Shown: positions 45,481 to 58,160, counted from the first letter of the stretch. The stretch: 64,000 nt of DNA from Ophioderma brevispina (GCA_023653785.1 JAMKCH010041434.1:1-64000), one strand, 5' to 3'. Translations and numbers: made by a program. The notes: a model not told the origin generated them from the sequence alone.

Positions 45481-48400
45481 ATCCTAATGGTGTGTAATGC
45501 AAAATAAGAGTTTGTGTCATCTTTCTTACTCGAATGGTTATCACACTAATGTTGTTTCTTCATATGCAATGTTTTCATTCACTTCCTTCGAAAGTCCAGT
45601 GATCAAGGTTCCTAATCAAAATATGCCTGACTAAGTTTTCCTGTAATCGAGACCTAGACCTGGCTCCGCCACTTCATGTTCAGATTTTTCGTTGCCTTAA
45701 GATATACTTTGACGTCATTTCGTAAGACGATGCTATTCCCAAGAGGATCACGTTCGTCTTTTGTCACATGATCATAGCATGTTCTCAAGGCCTCGTGTGT
45801 GTGAATTTGAATCATAACGAAAATCCTCTGCATTCGTCCCAACCCATTGTGTACCCTTTTAGCGCAAAGAATAAATCGATGTTGACTTTAAGATATTCCA
45901 GATTATTTCTTAAGACTTGAAATGAATGTGATTTCGACGGATCAACTTCTCTGCTCGAACTAAGTGAGCTAGGTATTGTTTACCCAAAATGGTCTTTGTT
46001 CTCAAATTACTCTTATACTGTTCCTGCCCTTGAGACAAGGTGTAGGTTTGATGTGATTGAATCCCCGAAACTGCCGTCACCACTCCTACCACAAGTAAAC
46101 ATAACGTAGTTATACCATTACAACAAAACCTTGCTGGGGTCCGTCAAAAACTGATAATGCCGCATATTTGACATAAATCTTGGTCATCTTAACCATAAAT
46201 CAACCTAGTACCACTCTATATACCTGTATCACCTAAGTAACATTGTTCCCTGCACGTTAGATGATATCCAAGTAAATGTGTTTTAATCCTGGTTTTAAAT
46301 CACCACAGCGGTGAAAAATGAACACCGTATATTGTACGGTGAACCATATCACGGCTAATATAATGCTTTGAAAAAGCCGCCACTCAAAAGAGAGACCTTA
46401 ACCTACTCATCCGTCACCTTTTGTATTCCAGGACAGTCGAGAACAAATCTTTGAGCAAATCGTGTCCGCAATAACAGCACATGTTTGGAATAATCACCAT
46501 CCAATTTCAAAATATATTATATATTTTGCACAATTGTGTTGGTTATTGTCTAGTAAACATATACCTACGATGGTCATGTTCAAAAGTACGTATTTGTCAT
46601 AAAGAACTTTTTGTAATTAGACTCTGGAACTCCGGGCCCCGATTATTATCCTAATTACACAATGCCTTTCTTTTACGATACATAGACCTTTTCAAGCTTT
46701 ACCTTCACGGGTATGGGATGATTTTTATAAAAATTTAAGGCGCTCTTTAAAAATATGCTGTTATTGCTTTAAGGGGATATGGGGTTTTGACGGGGGGGGC
46801 CTTAAAATGACAGTTAAATTAGAAAGGGGGAAAAATTTCTTTCTTTTTGGCTTTTTATTTGACAAAATCTTAGTTTTCCGTTCAAAAGTTATGGTCGAAA
46901 TTGTCGCCTCGCGACTTGAAATTCTCGCGATATTTCTTAGATATTTTTAATTGTGTCCCTTATTTTATATCACCCAGAAGGGATAGAGCCAAGAACGTAA
47001 TTTTATTAAGGTTGATTCTAAACAGCCTTTGACAAAGTCACACATTTCCCCACTTTAAACTGCCTTGGCTATCCACGACCTCCATTTAAGATCTTCGATT
47101 CCGAAATCTCAGATTCCTTTTAAACAGACCGCCCACTTATATTTGAATGAGAACATTAATTTTAAAGAAGAAAACTGTTAAAAGTTGTCCATGTTTATTC
47201 ACTCAGACTGTTTTTCGCCCGAAGGATCCTCAGGTGACGTGGCGTCGATTCACCCCTATGAATATGGCGTATACTGGGATGTACTGATTTTGGTATGAAA
47301 AGAAGAGGAAGACATCGATCTGTACATACCGAATCACGGGTAGTGCTGGTTTTTGCATGAAAGGGCGTGCAAGATAATCAAATGGCAATTACAATATAGG
47401 ACCCTTGCACAGAAGGTAAATATATTGAATTGGCTTTGCTTGTCTCAGATCATCCAGGATGCGAAGATACAATTACATGCACCATGGTTCACTGAACATT
47501 TCAGCTATTTCGACAGTTGATTCTTGTATTCTCTGCATGCTTGGGTTGTCTGGAAAGCAGGTCTCTGGCCAAGATAAACTATGACCTGCGTGAAAGTGCC
47601 TCACCGACGTGGAGTTATATTTGGTGCAAAGAATGGAAGACGATGTTAACCCTACCGCACCCCTACCCCCCCCCCCCCATGACGGTTATTTGTTAAATCC
47701 TCGGTAAATGTGTAATCTGCCTCCAAAAATTTGTTGTCATGATTAAACAATGTTATTAATTAATAATAAATAAGTAAATTTCATTCGGTTACGGAATTAG
47801 GTGCTGTCGGAACAAATCAGCGCTTCCGTGTTTCTGATCTCATTCCCCATTATAAACAGACACGTGTCAATCGTTTTCACGCATTTATTTGTCAAAACTC
47901 CCTGAACACGCTCAATGAGTAGATTCGTGAAAGAAAGAATGTAGAGCTGAGTTTAGCCCACGTAAAACATTAGATAGTTATGAATGTCTTTTGAATCAAA
48001 GATATGTGAAAGTACAAGCTAAGGTTACATAGAAGGTCATCTACCAGGTGCGTGCGGTCATAACTTGATGTGTATATCATGTATATATACTAACCGACTA
48101 TGCAAGATAGATAATTCCTTGGCAAAGTGATTAGATTTGTTTTTATGCGTGAAGAAAGAAAACGATTGATAAAACATAAACAATACACCTACATGTTTCA
48201 AGTAGCAAATAGATTCTATGTCTGTCATTATTGTTTAAAGCAAAAGAATTAATTGTGAATTCCGTGATCCAGTTCGCTTTGATGGAATCGAATCCGCAAA
48301 TCAGAATAGGCACAAATGCATAAATGTCAGCCTTTTATATGTAGGTAGTATAGTCGGGCAATGAGGCAGTGGATCGAGAAATGTTCCTTTAATATGGGCG

Positions 48401-48489
48401 TAGGTATTTTTTTAAATTTTGTTTAATTATTTTGTTCATCGGGGTCTACAAAGTTTCAAAGTGTGGCGCCATTCGATTTGTTTCATAAT

Positions 48490-48559
48490 TGTTATTCTTG
48501 CATCTTCTCTCGTTTTGTTTATGCGCTTTGTATCCTGTGGAAAAGGCGCTTTATAAATG

Positions 48560-48603
<44 letters not shown>
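48490..48603 (+). mobile_element. Retroelement 3' tail with (TTA)n
   Basis: GGAAAAGGCGCTTTATAAATG is followed by (TTA)13 at 48564-48603. The flanking block D sequence (AATGAGTTTATAATTATGA) is uninterrupted in copy 2 near 40418. The GCGCTTTATAAAT end resembles that of the SINE at 37592-37946 and the tail at 61700-61752. Confidence 0.75.
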
Positions 48604-48881
48604 GAATGAGTTTATAATTATGAATTACTGTCTTTTTCTCAAAAATCGCCATTCATTTACAAAACGTGTCATAAACGTTTCGTATTCCTGTCATTACTAA
48701 AAAAGGTTTTTTACTTTGTAATTTGCCTTTTATTTTGCAATATGCATTATTTTCGTTCTTTACATACAGACATAGCTTTGTAGCTTTAATAAAAGAACAA
48801 ACTCGCAGTTTTAAATTTCAGTTATGCTAAATAATACACTTCGTAATGTTTTTTTTCAAAATAGTAAACTCAAACTTTGTC

Positions 48882-49250
48882 AGGTCAGGTTTCCTTTAAG
48901 GACCTGCTACTGGTATCCTGGTAACCAGTACTACCTGTCCCAGGGCCGAGTTGTCGGCGGCTAAATCGGCACCCCCATCGGGTTTTTGATCTGATGAGGA
49001 GGGTAGCTGGTTACCCTGGTAGAATGAAAAAGAAGATCTACCTACAAGGGCGTCAGCTCTGGAGAGCAATGGCGGCCATCCAGCACATGCTGAAAGGCTA
49101 GGCCCACCGCCGAAAACTGTGGGTTGACGTCAGGAAGGGCATCCGGCCAATTATCTTTTGCTCCAATAAATCCTCACACAGCAATATTGCTGAGTGAGGT
49201 GTATCCGGCCACCGTCGTTAACGGGGACAAAACCGGATTTAAAACTTTTG
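48882..49250 (+). mobile_element. Retroelement-like insertion in block D (unassigned family)
   Basis: Copies 2 and 3 diverge between AACTCAAACT (about 48872-48881) and AACTAAACTGCTCC (about 49254); copy 2 reads GTCAAACTGCTTC at 40713-40725. The insert thus appears to carry a short direct duplication of the target. It contains GGTTGACGTCAGGAAGGGCA followed by TCCGGCC, a motif I associate with 3' regions of RTE-like LINEs in animals (from memory, not checked). There is no coding frame. Confidence 0.55.
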
Positions 49251-49536
49251 TACAACTAAACTGCTCCTTTTATGCTTAATTTCAGGGATGAAATGCCTCG
49301 GTAGATTTCCAATCGCTTTTTTTTTCTCAGAAAACATGTTTTGTAAAATACGACAGTATGTGATGTGGACGATGAAGTGTAGATTTTTAAAAATACACTG
49401 CAAGTAATATAATACTACCAAAACAACTTAATAAAACTCATTATTTGATTCAAATGACACTTATGGCAACACGCAGTTTAATGTAGATTTCATTTTTTTA
49501 ACCCTACTGCTTTCTTTGTTTGCTTGTTGTTTGATA

Positions 49537-49668
49537 TTTCTCCTCCTTCTCCTTCTTTTCCTCCTCCTTCTAATCCTTCTTTTCTGTTTTCTCATTCTGC
49601 TTTTCCGTCTTCTTCTTCACATCCTACTTCATCTCCTCCTCGTCCTTCTCCTTCTTCATTTCTTCTTA
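49537..49668 (+). repeat. Polypyrimidine tract, copy 3
   Basis: C/T-rich stretch colinear with 33526-33662. It directly follows the empty target site of the copy-1 foldback element. Confidence 0.85.
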
Positions 49669-50699
49669 ATTAACCAACATATTTATGTGTGATATTTACG
49701 TTATTGACACTCCTAGAATAGTTCACCTTCCACGTGGGAAACCAGGGCGATGAGAAACAAATATCTAATGACCCCGCGCGTGACCTGCATTGATTGAGGG
49801 AAGGGGTACGACTTTGATTTAGCAGAATGGAATGCAATTCGTACGCCTTACCGATATCGATCGATCAAGCATCAATCTTCTGTCAAAATGTATAAACAGA
49901 AAACGGCACAGCAATAATGAGGACATTGCCATAAGAAAAGTGGAAACAATACGAAATGACCTAGAAAAGGTTGATATCTTTTCATTCTCGTTTCATCTAT
50001 TTTCTTGTACGCCGAGCAGATCATCCACGTTATATTAGCCTTAACCTAAACCTTATCAAAACGGGGTACATTATCTAAAGCGATGCAAAGTCGCTAAACC
50101 TCCTGTGGGCATTTCTTAAAGGTATACTTCGGGGAAATTGATAGAGTGACGAGGGACTGTATACCTCCGAGGAAATAAAGGTGGAGAAACTATTTGCACA
50201 CGATATTGTTTCATGTCAAATATTGCAAATGAACTCAGGGAAATGACAGGTAACGTAGTGAACAATGGGAATGCATATGAAATATGAAACGGATATTAGA
50301 AAAGCAGGCGCCTTGTCAAAGCTAAACGCCATCAAATGCCATGTCCTTCAAAGTTAAGCTATTTGCGAAAATCTGTTGAATGGCCTTTAAGTGCATTTCA
50401 TGGTTTATGGACCTTTATTTTGTTTAATGGTTTACCAGATATCCTTTACCCTCCCCCAGAGTACTACCTGCCTATATATCAATATCAAAGCACTATTTTG
50501 ATTGGTTACTTTGATTGAGCAAATCAGAGCCACTGTAAGAATAGTGGTACAGTTCACTACTTTACATAGAGGTATAGAAGCACTATTTTGATTGGTTATT
50601 CATGTTTTGACCTGTAATGAGCAATCATACAGATTGTATTTAGGCGGCAGTGCCCGGGGGAAACGCCTTTCTTTAGTTTACATGTCATACACTATTTTA

Positions 50700-52075
50700 G
50701 TTGAACCATGGAAGAAAGAGATAAGAAGGAAGCACATTGACTTCCACCATCCGATTTTAATCTGTTTATCCATTCACCCGCACAAAAGGATTCCACAGCG
50801 ACCCTTTGATCGTAATCCTTCTGCCGTAATCGATGATCGGCGAGCAATCATTACTAGAGAATCTTTTGAAAACTCTATATACGAACACGTAAAAGTGTAA
50901 AAGTATATTGCATATTACAACATGTTCAGGCTGTCTCCGGTGTGTATTTGTGGCTGTTTTCGTTAAATACGCAGTGTTTGTACATCGTTATGCGTTCGGC
51001 TTTATTACCCAAGACTGCCAAGTGTGAGAAATAAAGGATGAACGTTTGACTAAATTTGAAGGTGTTGACCCGGGGAGCCGTCTTGGATTTCGTTGGGCAC
51101 CCATGTTCGTTCCAGGGGTTCTGAAAGTGACCCCTAACGGTACCAATTTTTAGTTAAAATATACCCGGGCCCCTAATGGGACCAGTTTTGGTGAAATTAT
51201 ACTAGTTTTCAGTGAAAATATACACCTAACGGTACAGCAGTAATATGACATCCTTACTGTGCTATTTTAAATATATGTTCCACTAGTATTATCCCAGTTA
51301 TACATATATTATCTTTTGAAATTCCACTTATAATGTATTATAAACATCTTTACTTGTATGCAAACTATTTTTGATTAATATTGTAACAATACTGTACTGC
51401 ATTATTGACATAATTATTTATCATATTGTTTTTGCTATGATGAACAAATAAAGATTGAAGATTGAAGATAATTTGCAGTGAGATTATACCCATTGCGGGA
51501 TCTGTTCTCAATACATGAAAAAAGATACACATTTAAAATAGCCAATATACAAGAAAAAATGACACTTGTGCTACTGCAAGAAAAAATACACATTTATGGT
51601 TATTTTGCTGATATGTTTAGGTCAATTTTTCCTATTTGTATCATTGAACCAGTCACATTCATAACTGAATTTGTACCCCTAGCGGGACTAGAACTTGATG
51701 ATTGTGAATTTGATACCCCAAGCAGTAGTCGCGCATTTGCAGCTAGTCCCTCTTTTTTTGGAGCGAACATGGGTTCCCGACCAAAATCCAAGAACCCCCC
51801 GGGCGTGTTGACCGGTTTACATGTTAGCCGCCATTATGTTTGAGTATTTTCTTCGCAGCATTCATCGCGTGCTGATTCGCTGATTCCCGATGACCCGGAA
51901 TCTTTACGCAATGAAGAAACAACCACGAACTTCGAATTTTCTCGAGCGAGAAAATAGGATTATCCTCGGAAGGGCCACTTGTGAGGATATGATAACAATT
52001 GCGATTATGGGTCGGCAGAAAGATCGTTCAAAAGCCAAGTAGGTCGATGTGCTTCCTTCTTATATCTCTTTCTAC
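50700..52075 (+). repeat. Block G in copy 3 (paralogue of 6605-8775)
   Basis: Colinear with 6605-8775 but without the two MITEs found there, so it shows both empty sites. The short frame ending in EHVKV (50592-50900) corresponds to 6605-6814. A second frame (51478-51843) has a counterpart region near 8150-8500 but is broken there, so it is not supported as a gene. Confidence 0.8.
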
Positions 52076-52360
52076 CATGGTTGTGGTACAAACCATGTTA
52101 CAAACACTTTGTTGTGATCATACTTTAAAAAAGCCAATTACTTCTATTTTAAGGAGGGGTTCAAAAGAATGACTACATTGTTTGAATTCCTATTTTCTTT
52201 CTGCCCTCGGTATGACCCGATAAGTCGTTCAAGATAACACAGACATTCCACTGCACAGCTGCTACTGACAGGTGGTAACTCGTCACCACTTACGCTCAAC
52301 CTACATGCCTCCACGTATGTTATTATCAATTATTTCGACTAAGTAACTGTTGTATTTTAA

Positions 52361-53396
52361 CTCTTTGCACGCTGGGCAATTCTGTATAAGTTATAATGCA
52401 TAAGTCAGTAGTGGCATTTGAGATGGCTTTCCAAATATTTGGGTCTCCTTTGGACTCATTTAAATACATTTGTCACGCTGATTCTGCATTTGCTGAATTG
52501 GAAATATTTATAACAAGAAAAGACAAAAATTGACCAAAATTCATCTTTGAGCGAGTACAGTGTGAGTCAAAATGATTGTTCCCCCCGATGGACTAAAAAA
52601 CATTAAAAATATCTGTAAACATCCGAGATTCATGCATTTTTTTTCAAGTTATGGCCTCATTTTTAGAGGGCTCCCGAAATGCCCCGTGTACAAATTTAGT
52701 ACAGTAAACCATAGAAGATGAGTAAACATGTTAACAGTGTAATTCACAAATTAGGATCTAGAAAAACGAAATAGGCAAAGAACTTTCTTGTTTGTTGCAT
52801 TTATTCACCACAGTGAAACAAAAAATTATTAATATTTATCATGAAAGAAAATTGTTCCAAAAAAGTCTGATCTTTGACCTTTAGCCAACTAAGGTGTATC
52901 ACTTAAATTGAAACCTCGTTTTGGTGTGTATTTTTCAATATCTTTTTGTTTTGCCTTAGTTGATAGTTAAAAACGAGTTCATTCCAAACCTTGAAGAATT
53001 CTAAACAGTCAATATATAATTGCACTTGTTGTTGCATTAATCCCAATTTAATAACTGGCATGTGTTATACTCATTGGGGCATTTATTACCATTTATCCAC
53101 CAGAGTGTGTAAAGCACACATTAGGTATCCCACTTGAAATTTGCGCTTCAATTACAAAATCAATAGAATCTTGTACAAAGGCAAATCTGAGGGCCTTTAT
53201 TTAAATGAGTGCAGATATTGATTGCCTGAACCAAAATGAAAAATTCAAAATTCCTGTGAAAGCTATTTAAATGTACTTTTGATGTATTTACAATTTTAAG
53301 AGCTACCTTGCACAGTTTGACAAGAAAAAAAATCAGGATATTTGGGGAACAATCATTTTGACTCACACTGTATACTCGCCTGCCCCATGCAAAGAG
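52361..53396. mobile_element. TTAA-flanked MITE, family F3, carrying a nested element
   Basis: Flanked by TTAA at 52357-52360 and 53397-53400. The left end is CTCTTTGCACGCTGGGC and the inverse of the right end is CTCTTTGCATGGGGC. Copy 1 has a single TTAA at 36261-36264 in matching flanks (GTCATATAAGAAT...), the empty site. Subtracting the nested element and its TA leaves about 221 bp. Non-coding. Confidence 0.85.
52558..53370. mobile_element. TA-flanked (mariner/Tc1-like) element nested in the F3 MITE
   Basis: Flanked by TA at 52556-52557 and 53371-53372. The ends are CAGTGTGAGTCAAAATGATT and AATCATTTTGACTCACACTG, and the inverted repeat extends to about 27-28 bp (through GTTCCCC/GGGGAAC). 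It is 813 bp without a transposase frame. The first ten bases resemble the ends of the foldback family at 43634, 44581 and 55590 (GTGAGTCAA), hinting at a shared transposase. Confidence 0.85.
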
Positions 53397-55210
53397 TTAA
53401 AAGACGGCATATAAGAATAGGAAAATACTTTTTTTTTTCTGAAGTTCGTTTTAATTGTCCATCTGTATTGCGACACAATAAACTTTTCGGCCAAGACGAT
53501 ATTACTTTTCCTTCCTCTACGAAATAATTAAAAACATTTACATGCAAACCATTTCTCTAAAATATGAGGGGTAAGTGGGAAAACACATCTCCAATATGGC
53601 GCGAGGCCGTTCTTTTTGAAGGACAGTAGCCAGCAGGAAGTCTATCAAAATAAGCTTTGCTAACTCAATACTTCGCATTCATTCAATCAGGTGTGGCAGG
53701 AGATATAGTCCTTCGGGTTCACAGTCCGGGAACAATGGTGAACAATAGGGCAATCGATCCAGTTGACTCTTCACACAACATTAGTTTCGCGCTTCATTCC
53801 GTTGTCGTCTATGGAGCCCGGACTATGATACCTGTCGGACTATGATTACTTTCACACCGGTTCCAATACCTGTTGCTTCCATTTAGTTTTTAGGTGAAGT
53901 TATTTGCAAGATTAGCAAGTTCATCTTTTACCAAATATTTCATAGCATGCGTCTCAAAGCCTCGTGAGTGTAAATTTGAATAAAAAAGCAATCATCTGCA
54001 TGTATTTGCATCCCCCGTCGTGTACAAAGAGTAAATCGATGTTTACTATCAAAATCTTTTCTTCATAAAACTTTGCGAATATCAAATATTCTGCCTCGAA
54101 TAATGTAAACTACGTCCGCTTTTGCTTACGAAAATTGGTCTTTGATCTTCCAATTACTCATTTGCTTGTCCTGCCCTTAAGACAAGATGCCGGTTTGATG
54201 CAAATACCCTAGAAACTGCCTTTCATCAATCTGTACAAGTAAACGAATCGTAGTTGTATCGTTACGGGTTACCCGCTTTACATTAGCCGCGTTAGCCGTC
54301 TTAGTTCAATCTCAGAAATGATGCCGAGGGCATTACATAAATCCTCGGCCATCTTACCAATAAATCAGGTCAGATACCAGGAAATTGCGCTTGTGTGTCA
54401 CCTGGAGAGCATTGTTCCATGTATATCAACCCATGTCCAGGTACGTGTATTTTAACTTTGGCAATCGGGACGATTAACTGCCAAAAGAGCAACATACACT
54501 TGCGCGCGCATATGGAAAAACAATGTGCCTTGTAGGGGATTTTTTTAAACTGCAACCATAGAATGTATAAACATATAGAAAATTAAATTGCCTTTGGAGG
54601 TATGGGCATTGGGAGTGGAAAGTTTGTGTTATTATTTTGTTTTAATTGTTTGGTTTTGTTTATTTTTTCACTCCTAATTGTTGATATGAGTACTCATTAA
54701 ACAGGACGTATGTTGCTGAGACAAAAAGTTAATAAGAAGAATTATAGTTCAGTAATTTAATAACTGAACCGTTGACATGTTATAATTATTGTTTTAAATT
54801 TAGATGCGAATAATTGTTTTCGAGACACGTCAATAGGAGTGGAATAGAACAAAAATTAAAACGTCCTTCAACACAATGCATTTTTAAATGAATTATCTGT
54901 TGATCTATACGGTTAAGGGACAAATGTTTTCATTGTAGACAATCTTCTGTCTAATAGCACGTAACAGGTAAAATTATTTATTTCTTCTGATATTACTTAA
55001 TGCATCTATGCATGTACACGACACGCATAGGTAACTAAATAAGCGCAAATATTTTCATGACTTTGTAACAGTCATTTTCGATTATTGTTTTACACGAAAT
55101 ATTTGTGTTTTCAGGTTATTACAGATGTACCATAATTGGCAATGCTGTTCAGTTGTATATTTGAGAATTTAAAAATTGTAAAAAAAAAACAATAATTGTC
55201 GGTGACTTAA

Positions 55211-55551
55211 AGGTGCAACGAGAGATTTCATGTCATCCATATTTTCTTTGATGTGTAGTGATTTCGTATAGATTAGACACGCAATAGATTCCCTACCTTT
55301 TATTTGGCTACAGAAATAACTTAAAAATGAAAACAAAAGCTGAAGGTGATTTGTATATGCTTATATTTCAATAGAAAACATAGGTTGAATTTCGTATTTG
55401 CTCTTATAGGAAATCAGAAATTTCACAATTTCACCAAAGAAACAGTTCTCAGCTTAATCCCTTCAGATGGGGATATTTTTTACACCAGAGCAAAATTCAG
55501 AATTTTCACATTTTTAAGGACACCTGTTATTTGGAATCTCTCGTTGCACCT
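55211..55551. mobile_element. TTAA-flanked MITE, family F1, copy 3
   Basis: Flanked by TTAA at 55207-55210 and 55552-55555. The ends are AGGTGCAACGAGAGATTTCA and GAATCTCTCGTTGCACCT. It is orthologous within the array to 44232-44555. Confidence 0.88.
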
Positions 55552-55589
55552 TTAATGCTCCCACTCAGAATCACTCGATATGCACCTAT

Positions 55590-56330
55590 AGCGTGAGTCA
55601 ATCAAAAAATAGACCATGATTGTGTCCGCCATTTTGGATATTTAATAATATATATCCCAACATATGCAAGAAACGGAGAGCTTATTTTATTCGCTTTATT
55701 ATGCTGCAAAGATCATTCCAATCGGTTAGGTATAGCATGAGCTACATTCTTTTGCATCAAGTAATCCATTTTGTGCTCTGTCCACGGATTTCCATTTAAA
55801 TGCATGGCCGGCAAAAAAAGCAAATCATTGCTCAAAATGAGGATAGGGTATGTTCAAGTTGGTGTTAAATTAAATGGTATCTTAATGGTTAAAACGCAGT
55901 AACAATGGTAACATTTATTTGAAAAAACTTTTTTAAGATGTGGCATGTTTTAGTCTGCAAAATAAGACAATCCTTGTGCATTTTCTTACACTCTTCCAGA
56001 AACCATTGCATGTATTAATATAATATTTTGCAAATGATAGTGTATGAGTAATGAGGACAAAAAAGGTAGCTAAATTGTATCTGCATTTTGCGGGGATAAA
56101 CACTGTCCAATTTATTTCTGCACACAGAAAACGCACTGATTGTTTTGCTGAATTTGAATGTGAATCGTGGACAGAGCACAAAACACACTACTTGATTCAA
56201 AAGACTGAAAGCACGGTCTACACCTAACCGATGGGAATGATCTTGGTAGTAAATCAAAGGCTTTCCAATGATGTACTCTATTTGGAAGTAAATATACTTA
56301 AGGTCACAAAATGGCGTGTACGGAACAGAA
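55590..56330. mobile_element. Foldback element with ~170-bp arms (CCGCCATTTTG family)
   Basis: Left arm: GCGTGAGTCAATC, GTGTCCGCCATTTTGG, CCAATCGGTTAGGTATAGC, TTGCATCAAGTAATCC, TTTTGTGCTCTGTCCACG. The inverse of the right arm (56161-56320) reads CGCCATTTTGTGACC, CCCATCGGTTAGGTGTAG, TTGAATCAAGTAGTGTG, TTTTGTGCTCTGTCCACG. The central ~400 bp have no recognised content. Confidence 0.8.
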
Positions 56331-56335
56331 AAAAA

Positions 56336-56479
56336 CATGATGGAAGGCCAACAAGAAAAAGATGCTTATAAGTTGTATGATAGGATGAATTCTTTCGAAT
56401 CAATAACGTGTCCTCTCATGATCGATTGTGTTAAGCTATCCCATTCTTAGTGTGAAAAGTGACAATTGGTATTGTCATC
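56336..56479. other. Junction between copy 3 and the LINE
   Basis: A short unassigned spacer; homology to the other tandem copies ends with the foldback element. Confidence 0.5.
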
Positions 56480-57429
56480 CTCCCTCTTTTCTTTATTAAT
56501 TCTTCTCTTCATGTGTCACAACACTGGGTTCTCAAAGATGATCCAGCCAGAGATGTGTACAACGTTCTGGCTGGTTAACTGAATTCCGCAAGGTCTTGTT
56601 TGTGCATTGTTGTCCGCAGGGGCAGACCAAAGGTGTTCATTGTCTGAGTGCTGTTCCACAACCACAGGTAGTATCATGATATGCTTCCAGATAGCCCACC
56701 TTTTGCAGTAAAACCTTAGATCGGCCAGTTCTGGGTTCGCAATCTATTGAGGGCATCGCCATTAAGCCCATGAGTCAGATCCAGGTGGAGATGCTCACCA
56801 GGTTCAATCCGATAGATGTACTGGTTGAGGCAAGTCTTTTTCCCAAGGCGACTCTCTTTAACTCATTAGAGACTGTTTAAAGAAGTTGGACTTTGCCCAA
56901 GAACCTCTCTCTAGATTTAAGGCGGTTGGCCGCAGGTATCTGTCCAGTCATAGGGTGATTCACATTGGATATTGGCAGCTACGCTATTGCATGCTCGCTA
57001 CGTACGACGGAATGTCTTGGGGAGCATTCCTGCTAGGATGTACAAGTTTCCGTTGGTGTTGGAGGAGGCATCCTGTGATAAGCCGGCAGGAGGCATTAAG
57101 CTGGATCAGCTTCTTGGCATGGGTTGATCTTCCCATACAGGGCAGGCATACTCTGCACATGAGTAGCAAGGGCAACAAAAAAAAAAAAAAACAAAGTGCC
57201 GTCGATCTTGGGTAAGTGGGCGAGCAAACCATCTGGTCGTGAGTTTGATTCAAGAGTTATTGAAGTGAACATACTTTACCTCTTCGTCTTCTCCAATGGG
57301 GTCTTTAGCGAGAGTGCGGTCCAAGGTGACTCCTATGGTAGACAGGGTTAACACAGTGCTCCAGGGGAGTTCCAGACCAGGTAACTTTAAGCTGACGTTT
57401 GGCTCACGGTTGCGTAGCTTGGAAAGCAC

Positions 57430-58160
57430 ACACCTGTGACTTGGATGGATTTACACATTGGTGGTTTTCCTCATCTAGGAGTGAGTTCATCCAAAGCTTT
57501 TGAGTCTCTCTTTCAACAAATGTGAAAGTCGGCATCTTGTGCGCTAATGCCAAGATCGTCTGCCATAAATAAAACGACGGGTTCTGCACTCCTAGGTTGT
57601 TCGGTGGATATATGTTTTTAAAAGGAGAGGTGCAAGCACACTCCCTTGTGGTAGACCTTCTTGAGCCTACGCCTAGGCTCTTCTTCGCCCTAGCTGAACA
57701 AAGCACATTCCTGTTAAGAACATCCTGTTAGCTATACTTGAAGGAGTTAGCCAGAAATCCACGGATAAGCTCAGTCAAGCGGATGTCCTTGGTTAATTTC
57801 CAGGATCTTATGGAGTAGACATCTGTGATTAACAGTGTCGTATGCTGTTGATAGGTCGACGATCACAGCTCCGGTTACCATACCCTTCTCGAAAACATCC
57901 TCAATGTGTTGAGTTAGGTTGAGTACTGGCTTGTTGTTGATTTGCTGGCCGGAAACCCGGCTTGTTTGGTATGAGGTGTCGTCTAGTAATAGTGCGAACA
58001 ATTGAGCAGGAGGCGTTCAAAGAGCTTGTAGTATGGCTAAGGAGTGAATAGTCGCTAGCTCTTGGATTGACGATGGATCTTTCCCATGCTTGAGGAGTGC
58101 CATAACATGTGCTTCCTCCAGATCGTTGGGAATCTGTGGGAAATAGGCAAGCAATTGTAA
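57430..58160 (-). pseudogene. LINE reverse transcriptase domain, degenerate
   Basis: The intact part 57771-58001 includes VTGAVIVDLSTAYDTVNHR, the RT motif with the first catalytic aspartate (VDLSTAYD). Upstream in another frame is KLFERLLLN. Downstream, GLPQGSVLAPLL (near 57650) is the fingers/palm motif, and FMADDLGIS (near 57560) is the F/Y-x-DD catalytic motif with methionine in the x position. These pieces lie in different frames, so the gene has several frameshifts. In the living family this enzyme copies element RNA at a nicked target. Jockey, CR1 or a related clade fits; a tree would be needed to choose. Confidence 0.85.

Larger units (their letters stand above)
36615..45560 (+). repeat. 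Tandem segmental copy 2 (of three)
   Basis: Blocks in order: A (36615-36960), F1 MITE (36989-37574), C (38150-39725), D (39735-40870), E (about 41400-42010), F (42070-42170), the start of H (42190-42290), then block I (42476-44600). Block I matches 53858-55620 of copy 3. About 1.7 kb present in copy 3 (52160-53850) is missing here, and a hairpin (42294-42479) sits at the junction. Private insertions are a SINE, a Penelope-like remnant, a foldback element (43634-44087) and a further insertion inside the shared foldback (about 44640-45200). Confidence 0.85.
45585..56335 (+). repeat. Tandem segmental copy 3 (of three)
   Basis: Begins within block C (GTCCAGTGATCAAGGTTCC; compare 38283), then D (47625-49430), E (49537-50500), F (50570-50690), G (50700-52075, also present at 6605-8775), H (52075-52357 and 53400-53640) and I (53858-55620), ending with the foldback element at 55590-56330. 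Many one-base indels separate it from copy 2. Private insertions are a SINE/LINE tail with (TTA)n, a retroelement-like insert at 48882-49250 and a nested pair at 52361-53396. Confidence 0.85.

Noticed and set aside
56886..57215. 109-codon plus frame as a gene
   Set aside because: It is antisense to the LINE, and its C-terminus runs into an A16 tract.
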